The notes beneath the pieces are model-generated. The model was not told the DNA's origin, made no database searches, and saw only the letters and a list, made by a program, of their open reading frames with translations. Positions 58,942 through 64,000 of a stretch of 64,000 bases of DNA are shown piece after piece. Source of the stretch: Hypomesus transpacificus (Eukaryota > Chordata > Actinopteri > Osmeriformes > Osmeridae); contig NC_061061.1 of NCBI RefSeq assembly GCF_021917145.1, positions 10,280,494 through 10,344,493 of the forward strand. Direction: 5' to 3'. The stretch's first letter is position 1. Every line of letters starts with the position of its first letter. Made by a program: the position numbers and the translations under genes.

Positions 58942-60253
58942 CTGAACATATAAGAAAACAGAAACACAATGTGAACCAATCCACTTGTAAATAAAATAAC
59001 TATAGGTTGTTTAAAGCACGTCACATGACCCTAATATAAATAACACCTCTAAATAACACATTTAAGTCAGGATGAATACGGTTGTTTATTCAATCTAACG
59101 GTCTGATCCATCAATTGGGCGACAACAGACTGATTGTTGAAATCATCTTAAACTACATTTGGGTTTCAACCCACCATACCATCACTTGTCATTAGCGTGT
59201 TGGCAAAACGCGTAGACACAACAACGGGTTGCATTGTGCATGTGGTTTTTACGTGTCACATTACTGCCACTGTGGCAAGATAGTGGTATTGAAGCATAAA
59301 TGCTTGATTAAAGCGTTTTTTTTTAAAATAAAATAAAAATAGCTTGTTTCAACAAAGGTTGATGGATTATAAGTGAGTGGTGGATGAGCGGTTAAGGTTG
59401 CACCCTAAACATCCAGACTATTTAGGACATAGTCATACATTGTGGATGAAATCTGAGATTTCTAATATGCTTATTTTAATCACATTCATTAGATCATCTA
59501 TTGCATCATTATTTTGGTATGTATTCTGTGCTATCAACCATGGAGGGCAGGTGTCAGTTCTAATGAGAAGTTGCTGACGGGTTGGAAATGAAGTAACTAC
59601 ATGCTACAGTGTGACTTGGTGAGAGAGAGAACCACATCCTGGTTCCTAAAGGATTAGAGGCTTTTCCAAAAAAGGTCTGCAACTCCTCAATTACTGAACT
59701 GACAAAAGAGAAAGAAGAATAATGTAGGACCGCATACAACGCACACTCAGCTCTGATGTATTTCAGCCCATCATAGTGGGCTGAAATACACTGTTGAAGA
59801 AGCACATATGAGACAATGTATCATGACACCAGGAATGGGAAAAAGTTTGGTCCTCCAACTCTGAGCAGACGCATGGGATTGATATCAACTAGTTAATTCC
59901 ATAAATGATACATCGGCCGATAACCGAAAAGATGAACGATCTAAAAAAACTATGATGAGATTCTTAAAGGCAGCATCTGCATGACTTTTCAGAGTTACGG
60001 TGAGATTACAACAAAACGCATCAATACTTTTAAATAGACATGAAATAGAACCATGCACTATAAATAAACATGGCAATTGAATGCGTATGTTTAACACAAA
60101 AAAACAAACTTTAATACATATTTATTTGAACGTTATATTAAAAAAAAAACATCCCCAAGCCAACGGGCACTTCCTGAAAGCAGGCCCAGTGAAGAGACAG
60201 CATGCCATAAGACATAAAACAGTGACTCTGTGGCAAACACGGTACAGTACACA

Positions 60254-60391
60254 CTAGGGATGAGCATTACATTCAGTGTCCATCAGTAATAGATAATATG
60301 GATGGATGTCTGAGATCTGTTTTGGGCCCAACCTTCCTTGACCGCTCCCCATGTCTGTCCTCTGTCTCAGTTCTATTTGTAGAGCCTCATC
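60254..60391 (-). CDS. Terminal exon of an unidentified minus-strand gene, right-hand copy 2
   Basis: Duplicate of 2476-2613 with the same reading frame and TAG stop. The downstream part to 64000 has no recognised gene, as in the left copy. Confidence 0.4.
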   Translation of the reverse strand, partial: DEALQIELRQRTDMGSGQGRLGPKQISDIHPYYLLLMDTECNAHP

Positions 60392-63300
60392 CTGAACATT
60401 GAAGAAAACACAAAACTATGTAAACTAAGCCACCTGTAAATACACTAAGTGGTTTGTTGAAAGCAAGTAACATGACCCTAATGCTCTAAATAACACATTC
60501 AAGTCAGGATGAATAAAGCTGTTTATTCACTCCAGCAGTCTCATCCACACACACACAATCCTTCCAAAACACCCAGAAGGGTGTGCGCACTTGTGTGTGT
60601 GGACTGATCGTTGAAATCAGCCTAAACTACATTTGGGTTAGAGACTGGTAGTTGGACGAAACCTTCAGTGGTCCATTACTCACCTTGTGAGCAGGTGGCA
60701 TAAGTGATACCAACGTAGATTAGGACCTTTCTTGCTACAAGTTATCAGGGTTACGGAATTTATGGAGTCAGTGTGAGTTTGACATTCATGGACCCAAATG
60801 ATAATGAGGCAAAAAAAGTTCAGGAATTGCACAGAAAGCACTGCACAAAACAATATACTCCACTCTACTCCTATATTTTACATTGGCTGCACCAGAGTTT
60901 AACATAATTATTCATGTTTACATCCATTGTAAAAGGGTCCCTTCCTGGGAACAGCACTAGAGCGCACAGACTCATATAAAGTGTGTCTTTTTTAATTTTT
61001 TCTAAGACCATTTTACTTCAATTGTACATTCATGTGGCAGATAATATTTTCAAAGAATAAACTTCCTGCATCTTTAAATCACTATGTTATTGTAGGCTAC
61101 GGTTAAAGTGAAGGAGACAAGCTAGCTAGTTCTGGAGTGGTCTTGTTTTCAATGGCAATGCAATTGCTTGCAGCGCAGGTACCTGTCTTTCTTCTGAACG
61201 TGTTGCAGAGAGAGAAGCGGCAAGCATGGTCATTTTTTATCACAATGGCATTTAATCATCACAGCAAACTATTTCACTGCTCTGAACTGTAAGTAACGTA
61301 TCCAACCACATCCACCTCCAGAGATCTCTATGGCCAAAACCTTACAACCACAAACCACACCGGGGTGCTGTCACATCGCTGTGGGAAAATAAAAAAATAA
61401 AGAAACCCCATTTAGTATCTTGGTCCCCAGCTCCACCATGAAGATAGAATAATTGAGTAATTTGGCTGGTTCCTTCTACCAATCTGGGGTTAAAAACTGG
61501 GGTTGTGAGAAAACAAGCGAGTTGAGAATTTAAGACAATTCATCTCTGACAGGAGAAGGGCAGTCAGGGGAACAGCTCAGAAAGCTGAACTATATTTGAA
61601 CCCTCTTATCCTTCATCAACGCTGCATTGCTTATGTTGCATTAGCAGATTTGCTCATTAGCGAAGTGTTGGACAATATATATCCAGGAAAAGCAAAGGAC
61701 CCAGGCAGGTAACAAGCTGATGATACTGTAGCTCTAATGTAGCTCGTAATCAGCTCTCCAAATGCAGGATCTTTTTCTTCCTACACAGTACTTGTATTTC
61801 ATGTGCTTTTAGTGCCACCTACTGACGTAACAGTAACAATTTACTACAGTTGTACGAAAGATCAAAATCACATACACAACCTGGATGTTAGCTAACTGTC
61901 AGGATGGAGGATGACAGTTGGAGTGCATGGAAGTTGTAATCCAGCAGACATGTCTAGAGAGCAGTGTCATCGGTGTTGAAACATTCTCAGAAGCCATTGA
62001 TCAAATATACCGCCACGGTATTACCAATAACCATCAGTGCTCACAGCATGACGCTTGATTGGACGAATGTCATTCCACTCGGCTATGGCTTAACTCCCAT
62101 TAGATTGATAGACACTGAGATTTATCAGTCATTATTTGTAGGTGGGTGTACAATCAATCGTCTCTTCTTAGGTGGGTATATGGTAAATCCCTCTTCCCAG
62201 GTGGGTATATGGTAAATCCCTCTCCTCAGTGGTGGGTCTATACCGTAGACATATATGCAGCGCTACACCTCCACTCTTCTGTATTCCATGATCCCTCCCG
62301 TCACCACCCTGCATCTCAGGCATGTTGAAATCATTCCTCATGATCGCAACTCAAGACACACACACACTCTGTTCCCCCACACACTCATTTCTGTCCCTCT
62401 CTCTTCCTCCGCACACACACACACACACACCTGAATATTTCATACTAATTGGACATTTTAGGATGACTCTGTCATAACTTGGACAAGTCAGGATTGCTAG
62501 ATACATTATTAAACGTTCTCCATCTATCTCCCCTCCTTTCCTTTCTTTGTGTGCAGTTCCTGGGTGATCTTTCATCAAAGTCTTTGATGAGAGTAGCATG
62601 GAGACTGTTGCAGTGTGTTACCCTGACCTCGCTTCATTTAGGAACATTTCTTCTTACAATAGCATGGCGCAAGGAGGAGGGGAGAGATGTGGGCCGACGT
62701 TCATGGCTAATATGGATGTTTCATCATAGCACTGTGCAATTTCTCAGCTGTGGAAAACCTCTAGTATCAGCGCTAGTTCAGCGGGTTTTGAATATGGAGA
62801 GTGTGGATAATAAAAACATGTCATTTGTAAAACACAACCTCTAACAGTGCACACAGCAAACATACCAGTTCTGAAAGACTAATACGATTCATAAAAAGCT
62901 TTGACAAACATAGCTGAATGAATTTATAAACACACATCATCAGAAAAGACATTACTGTTGTCAGGAATCAAATAATATTGTATTTGTATAGCCCTGTTTA
63001 CAAGCAATGTCACAGAGGGCTTCAAATGTCCTCAGAACTGCACAACAACCAACCCCAAAAAGTTCTTATGTGTAAGACCCCTGTTTGTATTTTGTATCAA
63101 CCAGTACATTTTAAGTTTGACACTCAAATGAATGAAAACCCAAACCCACATATATTGAATATTGTTATATACTGTAACAGTACAACTAAGTACAGTGTGC
63201 CCCTGAAAATGCATAGTCATGGGAAGGTGTATCCACTTCATGCTCTCAAGCTCAGACATAGTGAAACACATGGAGCAGACACGTGTGCTATGCTTGGTAT

Positions 63301-64000
63301 GTGCTTGAAATTCTGCATGCAGTCATACGACATGTATCAGTGACAGTGCATGCGCGCAAAGAGAACTCAATGGCCTTCTCGTGGTACACCCACAAGTGTT
63401 TATGTATAAACAATGAAGTCTGATAGACTTCACATTGAAAGACATGCACACATACTCACACACAGTCTGATTTTCTGTTTATCACCTTTTAAACAAAGCA
63501 GATCAACAATGTCATAAATGTTTATCTGTCTCCTTTCTACTGTATCATAAAAATATAAATACTCTCATACGGTACATGATGTACAGTCTTAGCAGCTAAC
63601 GTTTCATACACCACATATACCACAACATGTATTGGATTATTATTTTCCTTCCCATACTTTGAGATAACAATGTACTCTGTGCAGTGAAACGCTGTGCTGT
63701 GTGGTATAAATCGAATTCATTCTTTTGACCTTTCAAACTTTTTTATTTAGCAAAAAGGTTTTCTTTTTAGTAGTTCTACAGAAGCAACTGGTATTTTACT
63801 GCTTTGGGTTCATGCAGTTTATAACAACAACTTAACACTCCTGACTTTTCTTTTCTCTTTAGCCTTAAAACATGACTTAATTGTGAACTTTGACAGTAAA
63901 GGACTTTGCTCACGCTCTTCCCCACCAGAAGGATAGGGTGATGTGACCCTCCCCACTCTCTCCCCTGTTTTGTCCACGTGCCTGTGTAGTTCCAGAGGCA

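Larger units (their letters stand above)
57972..64000. repeat. Segmental duplication, right copy
   Basis: Matches 194-6222 at a constant offset of 57778. Carries ppib exon 1 (58043-58144), its TATA-like box (58196-58206), the minus-strand exons at 58765-58941 and 60254-60391 and the hairpin at 59757-59790. It continues past the window end. Confidence 0.95.

Overview
This is a stretch of vertebrate, almost certainly teleost fish, nuclear DNA. The evidence is multi-exon genes with GT-AG introns, tRNA-derived SINEs with the fish-type tail (ending in variants of AGCAGACGCTCTTATCC), L2-like LINEs, hAT/CACTA/other DNA transposons, CA and TATG microsatellites, and fish-type short IFI44-like genes. 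I cannot name the species.

Layout. (1) 1-6222 is an almost identical copy of 51135-51329 plus 57972-64000. The right-hand copy is split by a 6642-bp CACTA/EnSpm-like transposon (51330-57971), so the left copy shows the empty insertion site. The duplicated block carries exon 1 and the promoter of a secreted cyclophilin gene (ppib-like) and two related terminal exons of an unidentified minus-strand gene. (2) 6.2-12.4 kb is repeat-rich DNA: CA tracts, a TAGCCTG-ended DNA transposon, a SINE, a 27-bp G-rich minisatellite, two L2 fragments and a TATG microsatellite. (3) 12.8-46.1 kb is a tandem, same-strand array of five interferon-induced protein 44-like (IFI44L) genes: A (pseudogene, start lost and 2-bp deletion), B (intact, 293 aa), C (fragment), D (intact, 285 aa) and E (exons 7-8 deleted). 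A, B, D and E each have an ISRE-like motif just upstream of a non-coding leader exon, so they read as interferon-inducible. D and E lie in a 7-kb tandem duplication. LINE, gypsy, THAP, hAT, solo-LTR-like and RecQ-helicase-carrying elements fill the spaces. (4) 47.1-58.1 kb holds a probable snx22 terminal exon on the plus strand, tail-to-tail with a complete five-exon ppib-like gene on the minus strand. This is the snx22/ppib arrangement known in vertebrates. The ppib intron 1 is stretched to 8.9 kb by the CACTA element, which itself carries a broken Tnp2-like transposase with a DUF4806-like C-terminal part and a nested hAT MITE.

Functionally, the intact genes are two IFI44-like GTPase-fold proteins (antiviral response) and one ER-lumen peptidyl-prolyl isomerase. 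Everything else recognised is mobile DNA, decayed paralogues or simple repeats. The main points of interest are the matched filled/empty transposon site, a homologous GC-AG intron in the IFI44L array, the transposon family with 9-bp target duplications that carries a RecQ-type helicase piece, and the repeated unidentified minus-strand exon. The near-identical flanking copies could be a recent segmental duplication or two haplotypes wrongly placed in tandem by assembly.
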